A DNA stretch of 64,000 nt, taken from Sphingobacterium spiritivorum ATCC 33861. GTDB taxonomy: Bacteria > Bacteroidota > Bacteroidia > Sphingobacteriales > Sphingobacteriaceae. The stretch is from the NCBI RefSeq assembly GCF_000143765.1, contig NZ_GL379771.1:496001-560000 (forward strand), written 5' to 3'. Within the stretch, counting starts at the first letter, position 1. Each line of letters begins with the position of its first letter. Below, piece by piece: positions 43,556 to 52,976 of the stretch. A program made the position numbers and the translations under genes. The notes beneath the pieces are model-generated. The model searched no databases, was not told where the DNA came from, and saw nothing but the letters and a program-made list of their open reading frames with translations.

Positions 43556-43960
43556 ATGAAAGTAAAACACGTGTACCAACATGATAATACAGGATGCGGT
43601 ATTGCATGTATTGCCATGTTGGCCAACCAAACCTATCACGAGATGAAAGAGCTATTAATATACAAAGGTTTGTTATCCGATAATACAGAATTTTTTGGTA
43701 CTACATTTCGGCAACTTACTAATATACTTACTTCTTTCAATTTTAGATCTATGCCGAGACGTAAATTTAAGAAATGGTCAAACATACCTGCTAAGATTGC
43801 TATTGCTTCTACGAACTACGATAATTCTGGCAGTTGGCATTGGGTCATATTCGTCCGTGACATTGACGGATTTTATATATACGACCCTTGTAAGCGGAGA
43901 AAGAAGATCAGAGACCTTAGAGGAAAAATGAGCGGTTGGTTTATTGAAATTTTGTATTAA
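43556..43960 (+). CDS. stand-alone C39-fold papain-like cysteine peptidase
   Basis: The 134-residue protein begins with the C39 signature QHDNTGCGIACIAMLA: Gln8 as oxyanion residue and Cys14 as nucleophile. His95 in GSWHWVIFV and Asp110 in IYDPCK complete the triad at the expected spacing. C39 domains usually sit at the N-terminus of bacteriocin ABC exporters and cut double-glycine leaders; this one stands alone with no signal peptide and no ABC partner. It is 9 bp after the recombinase and probably co-transcribed. Its substrate is unknown; processing an element-encoded protein is only a guess. Confidence 0.8.
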   Translation: MKVKHVYQHDNTGCGIACIAMLANQTYHEMKELLIYKGLLSDNTEFFGTTFRQLTNILTSFNFRSMPRRKFKKWSNIPAKIAIASTNYDNSGSWHWVIFVRDIDGFYIYDPCKRRKKIRDLRGKMSGWFIEILY

Positions 43961-44860
43961 AATATATTTCATTAACAGTGATAACATAAAATAAGTCGTT
44001 GTGTTTTTCATGAAACATTCAATTTATCAAAAAAGACTTTTTAAAAACTTTTTTGAGTTTAAAAACCACTCTATGCAAGCGGAAAAAGACTAAGAACAAG
44101 AATTTTTCAAAGCCTTTGAAAATCCAAGTCTAGTCCGGTCTTGGAATGGTCGAGATGGATTTCAATAGTTATTGCTATAATATTTTTATGGGCGATTATA
44201 AAGAAAAATTTTAAAGCAAATAGCGAGGTGAAAACCTCGCTATTTCCAAGCGTCGTACTAATAGATCTCTATCTAAACTGTGTTCACAAAAGAAATACTA
44301 CCTTTAAAAATAATATTTTTGTCAATTCTTTCCCAATTTTGTTCTGTTTGCATATCTGGCAGACTATAAAATATAATCACATCCTGTCTATCCTCATTTG
44401 CCATTTATTGTATTGACGTTTTTTTGAATAGAGCATATTACTATCACATTATTTTTAGAGTTCATTGATCGTGTATTTTGTTCGTAACTTTTTATTTCCT
44501 ATAAGTGCGAATATTCTCTTAGTCAGCTATATTTTGTCTGCGTAAAACTTTGTAAAAGCTAAATCATTAAAGAAAGAACAACCAAAACCATGTAAAATAA
44601 ACTGGTTCATAATTACGTAATTAATTTGAAATAATATCTTTTCAAACTGATCATTTACTTTAGTGGGCTAACATACTTGTTCTATTATTGGGACTATATT
44701 TGTTTCCTGATAATTACATTAGATCTTGAAGGAGTCAGGTTAAGCACCCATAGTTTAATTAATTAATATTTTTATTTGTTAATATTATAAAAATAATTCT
44801 ATATTAGAACCGGCGATATATTCTTCTATTTAATCCGCCAATACCAAATTAACTTAAACT
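43961..44860. other. 900-bp AT-rich non-coding region before the Rhs operon
   Basis: I see no convincing gene. It contains a TTTTCAAAG/CTTTGAAAA stem at 44104-44122, the strong hairpin at 44218-44245, and a 27-codon frame at 44010-44093 that would continue for 28 more codons past one stop, possibly an eroded small gene. The promoter of the Rhs operon should lie in 44600-44860, but no clear TAnnTTTG element is visible. Confidence 0.5.
44218..44245 (+). terminator. terminator-like hairpin with GAAA tetraloop
   Basis: A 12-bp perfect stem AAATAGCGAGGT/ACCTCGCTATTT closes a GAAA tetraloop. Only a short T run follows. It may end transcription from the recombinase-peptidase unit or cap a small RNA. 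Confidence 0.65.
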
Positions 44861-47014
44861 ATGATATCACAAAGAGGCATTGTGTTTTTAATCCTTATTT
44901 TCTTGCCCAAGATCCATTCGTATTCTCAACAATTTCTGGTCAATGATATAAATAAGTATCAAATCAATAGTCAACAATTTATTTCCAAAGGCCACGATGC
45001 TATAAACATTGAATTGCTGAGTATACCCTTTGGAGGAGAATCCCTCCCACTTTCCATTTCTTACCAGAATGAACCTCCTAAATATGGACAATTGCCCGGC
45101 CTTTTAGGGCATAGCTGGAGCTTCAGTTTTCAATATCATCTTACCAGATCGGAAAGGAGCTTTCAGTATCTGCCAATTGAGAGCTATTATAATAGTGCAC
45201 ATGAACTCTATGATGATACGAATGGGCAAAGTTACGATTTTTTCAGATTTAGTACCCCTTACGGGAGTGGTAGTTTTATGTATGACCCTTACAATACTAA
45301 TGGGCCACAGAGCCATTTTCTTTCTAATTTCGACAGTTTTGCCTTTTCTGAAATTACACCAGAATTTTCAAAGATTACAGACAACAGAGGCTGGCAATAT
45401 ATCTATGGAGACACATTAGTGCTGGATAGCCAAGTGCCTGTTGAAAAGCTGGAGAAGGGGATGCGACTAAACGCGTCTTTGTTAAAACAGATTATTGCTC
45501 CAAACCATGACACACTAACCATTACCTACAGCAGGGGTAAGATTAGGAGTCCACATAAAAGAATAGAAATTTCCATCCATGAGCCCTTGGATATTGCCCC
45601 ACAGGTAAATGGATCAGAATATGCCATTACCAGAATTGACACCCCGGGAATGGGCGAAAAGTATATTTATTATCCTTCATATGCACAATTGTCTAACGGC
45701 AACAACATTGAATTCAGCTATAGTTTTAGTGACAGTTGCATACTGTTAAATTCCATAAGTTTTTTGGGTAAACAAGTTGATCTGACTTATTACCAGGACC
45801 GTTATGCAACATTACTCAATAGTGTTAATCTAAACGGAGAAATTTATACGATGTCTTATCTGACAGAGGGCTCAGATGGCAATGGCTCCTTTAGTTTTAA
45901 AAATAAAAATCTTTTTGTAGATGTATATGGTGATTATATTTATCGATCCTGTGATCCTCCCTTACCTTCACCTTGTCCCGATAATATTTTATCTCTACTC
46001 CCGACAGGTCCGTTTTTTACCTATGTAGATAAGTTTTCTGATTCGGAGAGAATATCCAAACCCTATTTCGAAGTGGGTAATTTTACATTTGCAGAAAGCT
46101 TTAAAACCGCTCTGCAACCGACTTTCTATATGCTATCCTCCATACAGAATCCAATGGGAGGAAAGACAGAGTATAAGTATGAAGTCAGTCCGGTAAATGA
46201 TGATAACACTTTTTTAAATTATGGTGCCGGTTACCGTTTATCTCAGAGATTATCCAAGGATACAAACGGAGACACAGTGTTGATAGATAAATATAGTTAT
46301 GGCCAGGCAAGACAGTTTCCTTTTGAAGTGGGATCTGATCCGCTACTTAGACAAAATAGTCTAATGCGGGCATACATTCAGGAGGGAGCCGTTCTCCACC
46401 AAAGTTACAGATATAGCACCACACAAATGTGGCAACTTGAGCCGCATCATTATAGTCTGGCCAGAAATTTCAGAATTTCTAATGTCCCTGTTTATGCAAA
46501 TGAAGAGGAAGAATATATGGAGGATAAGGGTGTATTTCACGAACATGTGACTATAGAATCGAGTGATCCTAAAGGTATAATCGGCAAAAAAGTTTATTCT
46601 TTTAACGTTCCCGGCACAATTAAGAGATCCAATAGTCAATTTATCAACTATTCATATAATGTTTTGGGAGAGATGGAGAACAGGGTTTCCTACGCAACAT
46701 GGTTAGGTATGTTGACTTTAGGAAATGAACCAAGACTAAGGAGCGAAATGTCATTCACCTATCAGAATAACCAGTTTCTACCTATAGCTAAAAAAGAATA
46801 TCAATATGATTCTTTTGTATCAATAGCACTTAATGCCTTCAATTGGGGTAATATCTACGACAGAGCAGGAGCTTTTGAACTTAGTGAAACTCAATTGATC
46901 TCCGATTGCAATATTATGGATGCTTACGGTATTGAGGGAGGAGGAACAGTTTTCCAGTTTATGAAAAATATTCTACGGTCCGTAAAATCAACATCTTTTG
47001 GCGGGCAAAATTAA
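44861..47014 (+). CDS. exported Rhs/YD-repeat shell-type protein, first of three
   Basis: The 717-residue protein has a Sec signal (about 1-22, cleavage after SYSQ). The mature part has the strand-turn pattern of Rhs/YD shell proteins: an N-terminal opening (PFGGESLPLSISYQ, LLGHSWSFSFQYHL), internal segments such as TDNRGWQYIYGD and NPMGGKTEYKYEVSP, and a C-terminal KEYQYD motif. It has no Rhs core and no C-terminal toxin, ending in FGGQN. It resembles the N-terminal portion of large single-chain Bacteroidota Rhs proteins. It is separated by 9 bp from the second gene, so the shell appears split over several exported chains. Confidence 0.72.
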   Translation: MISQRGIVFLILIFLPKIHSYSQQFLVNDINKYQINSQQFISKGHDAINIELLSIPFGGESLPLSISYQNEPPKYGQLPGLLGHSWSFSFQYHLTRSERSFQYLPIESYYNSAHELYDDTNGQSYDFFRFSTPYGSGSFMYDPYNTNGPQSHFLSNFDSFAFSEITPEFSKITDNRGWQYIYGDTLVLDSQVPVEKLEKGMRLNASLLKQIIAPNHDTLTITYSRGKIRSPHKRIEISIHEPLDIAPQVNGSEYAITRIDTPGMGEKYIYYPSYAQLSNGNNIEFSYSFSDSCILLNSISFLGKQVDLTYYQDRYATLLNSVNLNGEIYTMSYLTEGSDGNGSFSFKNKNLFVDVYGDYIYRSCDPPLPSPCPDNILSLLPTGPFFTYVDKFSDSERISKPYFEVGNFTFAESFKTALQPTFYMLSSIQNPMGGKTEYKYEVSPVNDDNTFLNYGAGYRLSQRLSKDTNGDTVLIDKYSYGQARQFPFEVGSDPLLRQNSLMRAYIQEGAVLHQSYRYSTTQMWQLEPHHYSLARNFRISNVPVYANEEEEYMEDKGVFHEHVTIESSDPKGIIGKKVYSFNVPGTIKRSNSQFINYSYNVLGEMENRVSYATWLGMLTLGNEPRLRSEMSFTYQNNQFLPIAKKEYQYDSFVSIALNAFNWGNIYDRAGAFELSETQLISDCNIMDAYGIEGGGTVFQFMKNILRSVKSTSFGGQN

Positions 47015-47023
47015 ACTTAAATT

Positions 47024-48217
47024 ATGAAGTGTCGTTATTTTTTGATTATTCTAAGCATATTAGGACTTTACCTTCTTCCTGGTAAGGTTGTGGCTCAAAC
47101 AGATTCAATTGTAACATTTGAATCCTTTGATTATGATATATACGGAAATATTACGTATTCCAGTGTAAATGGCTATTTATTCTCTTCCGGAAGAACTGAA
47201 AGATATAAAAAAGAAAATTTCATTACCTATGCCCCCCAATATTATGCTTCTGTAAATCCTTCTATACAAAACCTGCTTGAGAAGCGTATTCTTAATAAAC
47301 AGATTTCTAATACAGGATCCAGGAGTAATGATAATGGCAATTCCTGGGTAACGTCCAATCAATCTTTTTATGTTTATGATGATACTTTCGGCTTATATCC
47401 CATTGCCGAATACTATCTTCCGCAGGGAGCCACCGCTAATGTTCCTATGCCTGATTTTAATCTGCATACACCGGATATAGACAATAGATTCAGAAGAGCA
47501 TATGCTGTAGAACTTATGGACTCCAAAGGACGTCCCATTCAGGTTTCTGACCGTGCCGGAATCGCAAGTTGCTATCTGTATTCGCAAGAAGGACAGCTTA
47601 CCTGTCAGGTAGATAATGGCAAGCTGTCAGATATTGCCTACACAGGTTTTGAAGTTGTTGAAGAAAGTTTTAATACAGGATGGACTTTTACTGACCTGCA
47701 GACCAACAGTATGTTTCTTATGCCTATGTATGGAAGTGCACGATTTTATCAATGCGAAAGTATGAATCTGGATGTAAATAAAACATATATATTATCCCTG
47801 TGGTGTGCTATTGATAATCCCTCTCACTCCGAAATGGGCTATCATATTGTGACAAGCGGAGGCAGCCATACCCTTCTGGACACCATGATGGTTGTAAATC
47901 CGGACGCACCAAATGGAGCTATGTTTTTCAAAAAATTTACTTTTTCAATAAAAAATGCAATTCAGGTAAGTTTACAGTCAAACCCGACAGCAGCAGGAAA
48001 CTATTATATCGACGAATTACGCCTGCATCCTCAGGAATCACAGATGAAGACTTACAGGTATGAGCGGATTAACGGAGTACATAGAGTGGTCCGGTCTGCA
48101 GATTCCAGGCACGATCTGGAGTGGCTTAAATATGATAACCTTGGTCGTCTGTACCAAAGATACGACAAGAACCTTAAGCTAACATTAGAAAAGGAATACA
48201 CCCGTTGGACACAATAA
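47024..48217 (+). CDS. exported Rhs-associated protein with jelly-roll-like domain, second of three
   Basis: The 397-residue protein has a signal peptide (about 1-25, cleavage after VVAQ). YD-like segments are YDIYGNITYSS near the start and WLKYDNLGRLYQRYDKN at the C-terminus. The central part (about 210-335: GFEVVEESFNTGWTF, YILSLWCAIDN, YYIDELRLHP) looks like a carbohydrate-binding jelly-roll as found inserted in other Bacteroidota Rhs proteins. It probably forms the middle of a three-chain shell. It lies 9 bp after the first and 18 bp before the third Rhs gene. Confidence 0.7.
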   Translation: MKCRYFLIILSILGLYLLPGKVVAQTDSIVTFESFDYDIYGNITYSSVNGYLFSSGRTERYKKENFITYAPQYYASVNPSIQNLLEKRILNKQISNTGSRSNDNGNSWVTSNQSFYVYDDTFGLYPIAEYYLPQGATANVPMPDFNLHTPDIDNRFRRAYAVELMDSKGRPIQVSDRAGIASCYLYSQEGQLTCQVDNGKLSDIAYTGFEVVEESFNTGWTFTDLQTNSMFLMPMYGSARFYQCESMNLDVNKTYILSLWCAIDNPSHSEMGYHIVTSGGSHTLLDTMMVVNPDAPNGAMFFKKFTFSIKNAIQVSLQSNPTAAGNYYIDELRLHPQESQMKTYRYERINGVHRVVRSADSRHDLEWLKYDNLGRLYQRYDKNLKLTLEKEYTRWTQ

Positions 48218-48235
48218 CCCTCTTGACCTTATATT

Positions 48236-51200
48236 ATGAACAAATTTATTTTTATTCTACTTACTATCGTCCTGCTTCCTTTTGGGTTGTTCGCTGCGAA
48301 AGGAAAAAACGGGGTTACTATACCAGCTGATACTCTTGTCAACAAAGCAAGCTTACCACAGGGGAACGATATTTCCATACAGGGCGGATTCAACAGGGAA
48401 ATAACAACGTACTATCCCTATGGAGCTTCCGGATTGTACGAAAATTACACCTCCCCCTCAAAAACCCATATTACCGGAAGTTATATAGATGGGTTTAATA
48501 ATCTTAGGTTGAATATAGAACTCCGCTCAGCACCTAATCATAAAAATCTAGTAGCATTCTCTCCAAGAGAAGCAGCCTCGAAAAATATTTCTACTTCCTA
48601 TCTTCCTTTTGTACAAAATGATGCGGGGCTACAGACAATATATACTGGTATTGAGCAGAAACAACTGAATTACTATTCATCCCCCCCTTCGGATATTGCG
48701 ACTAATCCATATCCTTTGAGTCAGACAAAAGAATTATTGTCTGTTTCTGAACAAGGCGGAACCGGAGCCCAATGGCAGTTACTTAATAGCGCTATTCCAA
48801 ATTCAGGGCATACCCAAAAAATTGAAACTGCGATTATAAAGGACAGTGCTCCCGGATTTGTCCGATGGAAACTCACTTCAAATGGTATCGATATTGACAC
48901 AGGAACGGGTTATGATGATAACAGAATTATTAAACAGATTTTTAAAGGAGCAGACTGGGTTTCCGGAAAAACCGGCACCAAAGAAACCTATACAGATCAA
49001 TACGGAAAACTTCTGATGGAAAGAAGCTACCTGAATGAGACTATTTATTCAGAAACTTCTTATGTATACGATGAATATGATCGGCTGTGTGCAGTGGTTC
49101 CACCTAATACTCCATACCAGCAGATAAGTGAGGGAGACGGCGTATTGGAGAAATACCTTTATTTATACCGTTATAATGAACAGGGATTAGTATCCCAGGT
49201 CAAATTTCCGCAAAAAGGATGGTCATATATTATTTACGATAAATTTGACAGGCCTCTGCTGACTCAGGATGCTCTTTTACGGGAGAAAAACCATTGGACA
49301 TTCAACAAGTATGACCAATTGGGAAGACCTGTAGTTACAGGAATTTTTGAGAGTATTCTCAGCTATCAGCAACTCACAAATTTGGTCAACTCTTCTACTT
49401 CAGATTTTGAAAAAAAAGATTTAAGCTCAACTACCGGGTATACATCCCTCACCTATCCGACAACGGATTATACGGTTTATAATGTCCTGTACTATGATAG
49501 TTATGATGAAATTCCAGCGGACAACCCATTCCCTTCAACACCCGAGCCTTATTCTAAACTCACTCAGGGCCTGCCGCTTGCATCCAAAAAGCTCGTTCTG
49601 GGCACCAATACTTATCTCTGGAATACCTTATTTTATGACAAAGATCAACGTCCTTTTTTAGGGTATGAACAAAATAATGAAGGTGGTTTTTCTAAAGCTT
49701 TAAGTACGTACGATTATGCCGGACTACTACAGTCCACCACCTCCCAGCATCTGATCGCAGGAGAAAGCTTTGAAATTCGTACACGCTATGAATATGATCA
49801 CAGAGGACGTTTGATGAAAGAATATATACAAATAAATCAACAGCCTGAATTTATAAAATCGGCTTATTCTTATAATGAACTGGGTTATCCTGTGGAGCAA
49901 AAGATACATTCCACAAACGCAGGGACTACATTTCTTCAATCCCAGCAGTATAGCTATAGTCAAAACGGACAGTTGAAAGCTGTAAACAATACAAATGCCA
50001 CCTCTGCAAACCAATTGTTTGCTTATGAGTTATTAAGAGAAGATGCCACCTTTCCAAGATATGATGGTAAAATCGGAGGACAGAAATTCAAAACTTATGG
50101 AACTTCTCCCAGCGTAGGACAGCAACCTGACTTTTTAACCTATGCCTACGATGGCCTGGACAGGCTCACTGCCGTACAAAGCTCCTCTGCCGGAGTTGCC
50201 ACAGGAGCGTATAATGAAAGTTTTGAGTATGATTTACGCGGAAATATTACTAAAGTAGGAAGATATGCAGCACTATCAGGAGCCAGAACACGGATAGACA
50301 GCCTGCACTATTCATATGACCATAACCTTCATTCCCGCATAGATAATATTGCTGCTGCAAGTGGTGTAGGTTTTTCAGAACTTTCACAAGCAGATAACGA
50401 ATATCGTTATAATTCTGCAGGCCAGCTTGTGGCTGATGATAACAAAGGAATCAACCAGATCAAATACAATGCGTTTGGCTTTATTGATACAGTTATATGG
50501 AATAATGGAGACAAACTGGTGTATACCTACACCGGATCAGGAGAGAGGTTGAGGAAAGATTTTACCAATAGTATACATACACTTAGTACTTACTATATAG
50601 CCGGTGTCCAATATTCCTCCGTTAATAATGGTACATTACAATTTGACTTTGCAAAAGTACCGGGTGGCAGACTTCGTAAAACAGCAGGGCTATTCAAAAT
50701 AGAATATGATTTAACGGATCATCTTGGAAATACAAGATTAACTTTTGATGAAGATCCTGCAAATCCCGGACAGGCAAGAATCCTTCAGTACAACAGTTTT
50801 TATGCTTTTGGGGGGGCAATGCCGGGTTTATCCTTTGTAAGTGGGCAGAAAAATAAATATCTTTATAACGGAAAGGAACTACAGGAAGAAACAGGACTAT
50901 ATGATTATGGTTTCAGAATGTATGATCCGGCGATAGGCAGATGGCATGCTGCTGATCCCCTTTCGGATAATCATTATGGACTTTCTCCCTACAATTATGT
51001 AATGAATAATCCCTTATCATATATTGATCCCCTTGGACTGGATACCATAGATATTGATAACGGGCCTATGAGATTAAGAGTAGGTACTGTCGTGCGTGCA
51101 GGGAGTAAATATATTACTATTACCAAAGAATTTTTTGATTTTATAGTTAACAGAGGTATTAAAGGGCTGGGCTATATTGATGAAGTGACTGTGAACAGAT

Positions 51201-51859
51201 ACATTAATAATACAGGCTCTACAGCTGGAAACGCTGCCTTTTATAATACAATCTCCAGACATAACGCTTTTATGCAAAATATGCTGGCTAACAGCGCCGC
51301 AATATGGGACAATGAGCGAGCTGCGATGGAGGCAAGAGAACAGGCTGCCAGGTTCAATTTGATGATGGAACAAAGTTTAGCAATAAAAGCAAAAGAGAAG
51401 GGTAATGAACTTATCTCTACTACGATAAGAGTTACTGAAGATCCCCCTTTATTAAATTTTGAATCAAATTTCGGCGATAAACTTAAAGTGGATCTTTTTT
51501 CGGATTTCAATGTTAAAAAAGCAAAGGCATATAACTCCTTTAAATATGTTTTGGATCCTAAAGGAATTGTCTTGACGAAAGGAGTGTCTATATTATCAGG
51601 CACTTTGGGTGCTGGAACAAGTGATAAAGGTTTTTACGTTTCTACAAAATTACCACTTCAAAATTTTACATACAACCTTTCTGGCAGTGTATCTACTGAA
51701 GGATATGGAATTCGGTTGTCTTCTTCATTAAATGGTAGCCCGGTGGCGACCGGAGCAAATTTGACTGTTAAGCCTGGAGGATATTCTTTAGCAGCAGCAA
51801 TACTGATACTATCCAGAGGAGCAATGTTTCCCGCTATCGCGCCAATATTGGCGAAGTAA
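48236..51859 (+). CDS. exported Rhs protein with core domain and unknown C-terminal (toxin-like) domain
   Basis: The 1207-residue protein has a signal peptide (about 1-21). Residues about 30-870 contain many YD repeats (YVYDEYDRLCAV, YRYNEQGLVSQV, YIIYDKFDRPLL, YEYDHRGRLMKE, YAYDGLDRLTAV, YTYTGSGERL). The Rhs core is at about 875-935: YLYNGKELQEETGLYDYG, DPAIGRWHAADPLS and the end motif DPLGL at 931-935. Beyond that, residues 936-1207 are the variable tip: an Ala/Glu-rich helix (about 985-1050), then a beta-rich region ending in a hydrophobic tail. I find no known toxin motif. No type IX C-terminal domain is evident. The immunity-like gene starts 14 bp later. Confidence 0.88.
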   Translation: MNKFIFILLTIVLLPFGLFAAKGKNGVTIPADTLVNKASLPQGNDISIQGGFNREITTYYPYGASGLYENYTSPSKTHITGSYIDGFNNLRLNIELRSAPNHKNLVAFSPREAASKNISTSYLPFVQNDAGLQTIYTGIEQKQLNYYSSPPSDIATNPYPLSQTKELLSVSEQGGTGAQWQLLNSAIPNSGHTQKIETAIIKDSAPGFVRWKLTSNGIDIDTGTGYDDNRIIKQIFKGADWVSGKTGTKETYTDQYGKLLMERSYLNETIYSETSYVYDEYDRLCAVVPPNTPYQQISEGDGVLEKYLYLYRYNEQGLVSQVKFPQKGWSYIIYDKFDRPLLTQDALLREKNHWTFNKYDQLGRPVVTGIFESILSYQQLTNLVNSSTSDFEKKDLSSTTGYTSLTYPTTDYTVYNVLYYDSYDEIPADNPFPSTPEPYSKLTQGLPLASKKLVLGTNTYLWNTLFYDKDQRPFLGYEQNNEGGFSKALSTYDYAGLLQSTTSQHLIAGESFEIRTRYEYDHRGRLMKEYIQINQQPEFIKSAYSYNELGYPVEQKIHSTNAGTTFLQSQQYSYSQNGQLKAVNNTNATSANQLFAYELLREDATFPRYDGKIGGQKFKTYGTSPSVGQQPDFLTYAYDGLDRLTAVQSSSAGVATGAYNESFEYDLRGNITKVGRYAALSGARTRIDSLHYSYDHNLHSRIDNIAAASGVGFSELSQADNEYRYNSAGQLVADDNKGINQIKYNAFGFIDTVIWNNGDKLVYTYTGSGERLRKDFTNSIHTLSTYYIAGVQYSSVNNGTLQFDFAKVPGGRLRKTAGLFKIEYDLTDHLGNTRLTFDEDPANPGQARILQYNSFYAFGGAMPGLSFVSGQKNKYLYNGKELQEETGLYDYGFRMYDPAIGRWHAADPLSDNHYGLSPYNYVMNNPLSYIDPLGLDTIDIDNGPMRLRVGTVVRAGSKYITITKEFFDFIVNRGIKGLGYIDEVTVNRYINNTGSTAGNAAFYNTISRHNAFMQNMLANSAAIWDNERAAMEAREQAARFNLMMEQSLAIKAKEKGNELISTTIRVTEDPPLLNFESNFGDKLKVDLFSDFNVKKAKAYNSFKYVLDPKGIVLTKGVSILSGTLGAGTSDKGFYVSTKLPLQNFTYNLSGSVSTEGYGIRLSSSLNGSPVATGANLTVKPGGYSLAAAILILSRGAMFPAIAPILAK

Positions 51860-51872
51860 ATAATAAATAAAT

Positions 51873-52604
51873 ATGAAAAAATCAACTCAAATTATAATGC
51901 TAATCATTAGCTTCGGAATTTTTTGCTATACAATATTTGAAGTATGGCAAATCTATAGATTTCAACAATACGAGATGTTGGGAGGGGTAAAAAATATTCC
52001 TCCATCTTATCTGTCAGCTTTTAGACCGGATATAAGTAATTTTAGTAATGGATCTACGGTTATCCGAAAATCAAGAACTACGATTTCCTCCTTCGTATAT
52101 GATAATAAATACGGTATTTTTATATACTCTCTTGATCTTTTGGAAGATAACCCCTTAAACAAAATAGTTAAGATTGGAAAACCTGTAAATGAGGTTGGAA
52201 ATAGTCCTAATATTTTTTATTCTGGAGTAAGCAACTCAGGAATAGGCAGTTTCGTAGTATTTAATTATGCATTATCTGAACCGAGCAAGGCAATAAATGG
52301 TTTGGATGTAATTATTGAAAAAGACAAAATCATTGATCTTATAGTAGAAAACGACTCAATAATTTGTTATCACTTCCCCAATTCAAGTGGATTTAAACTA
52401 AAGTACGTGGGTGATTCCTACTCTGATGTAGTTTTTAAAACGGAACCTAATCAAAATATAAATTTTAACGGAAAGGCAAATATTGGATTAATAATAAAAA
52501 AACAAAACAAAAAATTAGTGATTGCAGCGGTTTCTAAAATTGATGTTGATCCCGAATTGTCTGAAAATGTATTATTAGATTTAGTTAACGGCAATAATAA
52601 TTAG
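51873..52604 (+). CDS. membrane-anchored protein, candidate immunity to the Rhs tip
   Basis: The 243-residue protein has a single N-terminal helix (about 6-27) and a beta-rich exterior part (about 60-240) with IFYSGVSNSGIGSFVVFNYAL and FNGKANIGLIIKKQNKK. It begins 14 bp after the stop of the Rhs protein. Position directly after an Rhs tip, small size and a second degenerate copy downstream (53550-53702) fit an immunity gene. No family is recognised. The membrane anchor suggests that the toxin acts in the periplasm or membrane, which is inference. Confidence 0.7.
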   Translation: MKKSTQIIMLIISFGIFCYTIFEVWQIYRFQQYEMLGGVKNIPPSYLSAFRPDISNFSNGSTVIRKSRTTISSFVYDNKYGIFIYSLDLLEDNPLNKIVKIGKPVNEVGNSPNIFYSGVSNSGIGSFVVFNYALSEPSKAINGLDVIIEKDKIIDLIVENDSIICYHFPNSSGFKLKYVGDSYSDVVFKTEPNQNINFNGKANIGLIIKKQNKKLVIAAVSKIDVDPELSENVLLDLVNGNNN

Positions 52605-52612
52605 AGATAATT

Positions 52613-52958
52613 ATGTTTGATGTTATTTTTTATTTCTTTTACCGGATTTACAATGGGTTACCTAAAGATATTGATCCGGAAACTAGTGCTAGTCTGGCAT
52701 TAGGAGCGTGTATTGGTCTTTTTTATAACCAAAATTGTAAATATAATATCATTTATTTTTTTCAGTTTTGATATTGGACTCTGGCCAAAATTTGTTTTTT
52801 GTATTGTTATAAGTTTTTCTATCTATTGGCATTATGAGATCAAAGGAAATTGGATTGAAGTCATGAATAGAAAACCGTTATTTTTTAACAGTAAACCATT
52901 ATCAATTATTATAACCATATTGTTTTTTCTTATTACTGTTTCAACTTTATTTTGGTGA
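52613..52958 (+). pseudogene. small multi-helix membrane protein, frameshifted
   Basis: ATG 52613 opens a frame (FDVIFYFFYRIYNGLPKDIDPETSASLALGA and on) that ends at 52771. A second frame, open from about 52713 to 52958, continues the same hydrophobic protein (ITKIVNIISFIFFSFDIGLWP, then FVFCIVISFSIYWHYEIKGNWIEV and a last helix). Removing one T from the T6 run at 52719-52724 joins the two into a plausible protein of about 115 residues with three or four helices. Either the gene is broken or the run is a sequencing error. It lies within the immunity-like gene set. Confidence 0.65.
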
Positions 52959-52976
52959 TTTATTAATGGAAGAAGG

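Noticed and set aside
44010..44093. 27-codon frame after the C39 peptidase gene, considered as a peptide substrate
   Set aside because: No double-glycine motif or signal is present. The frame continues past a stop for 28 codons, which looks more like gene decay than a peptide gene. It is mentioned only in the non-coding region.
44141..44416. 91-codon frame starting at TTG with a hydrophobic beginning
   Set aside because: It runs straight through the strong hairpin at 44218-44245, has no ribosome-binding sequence, and its second half has no protein-like pattern.
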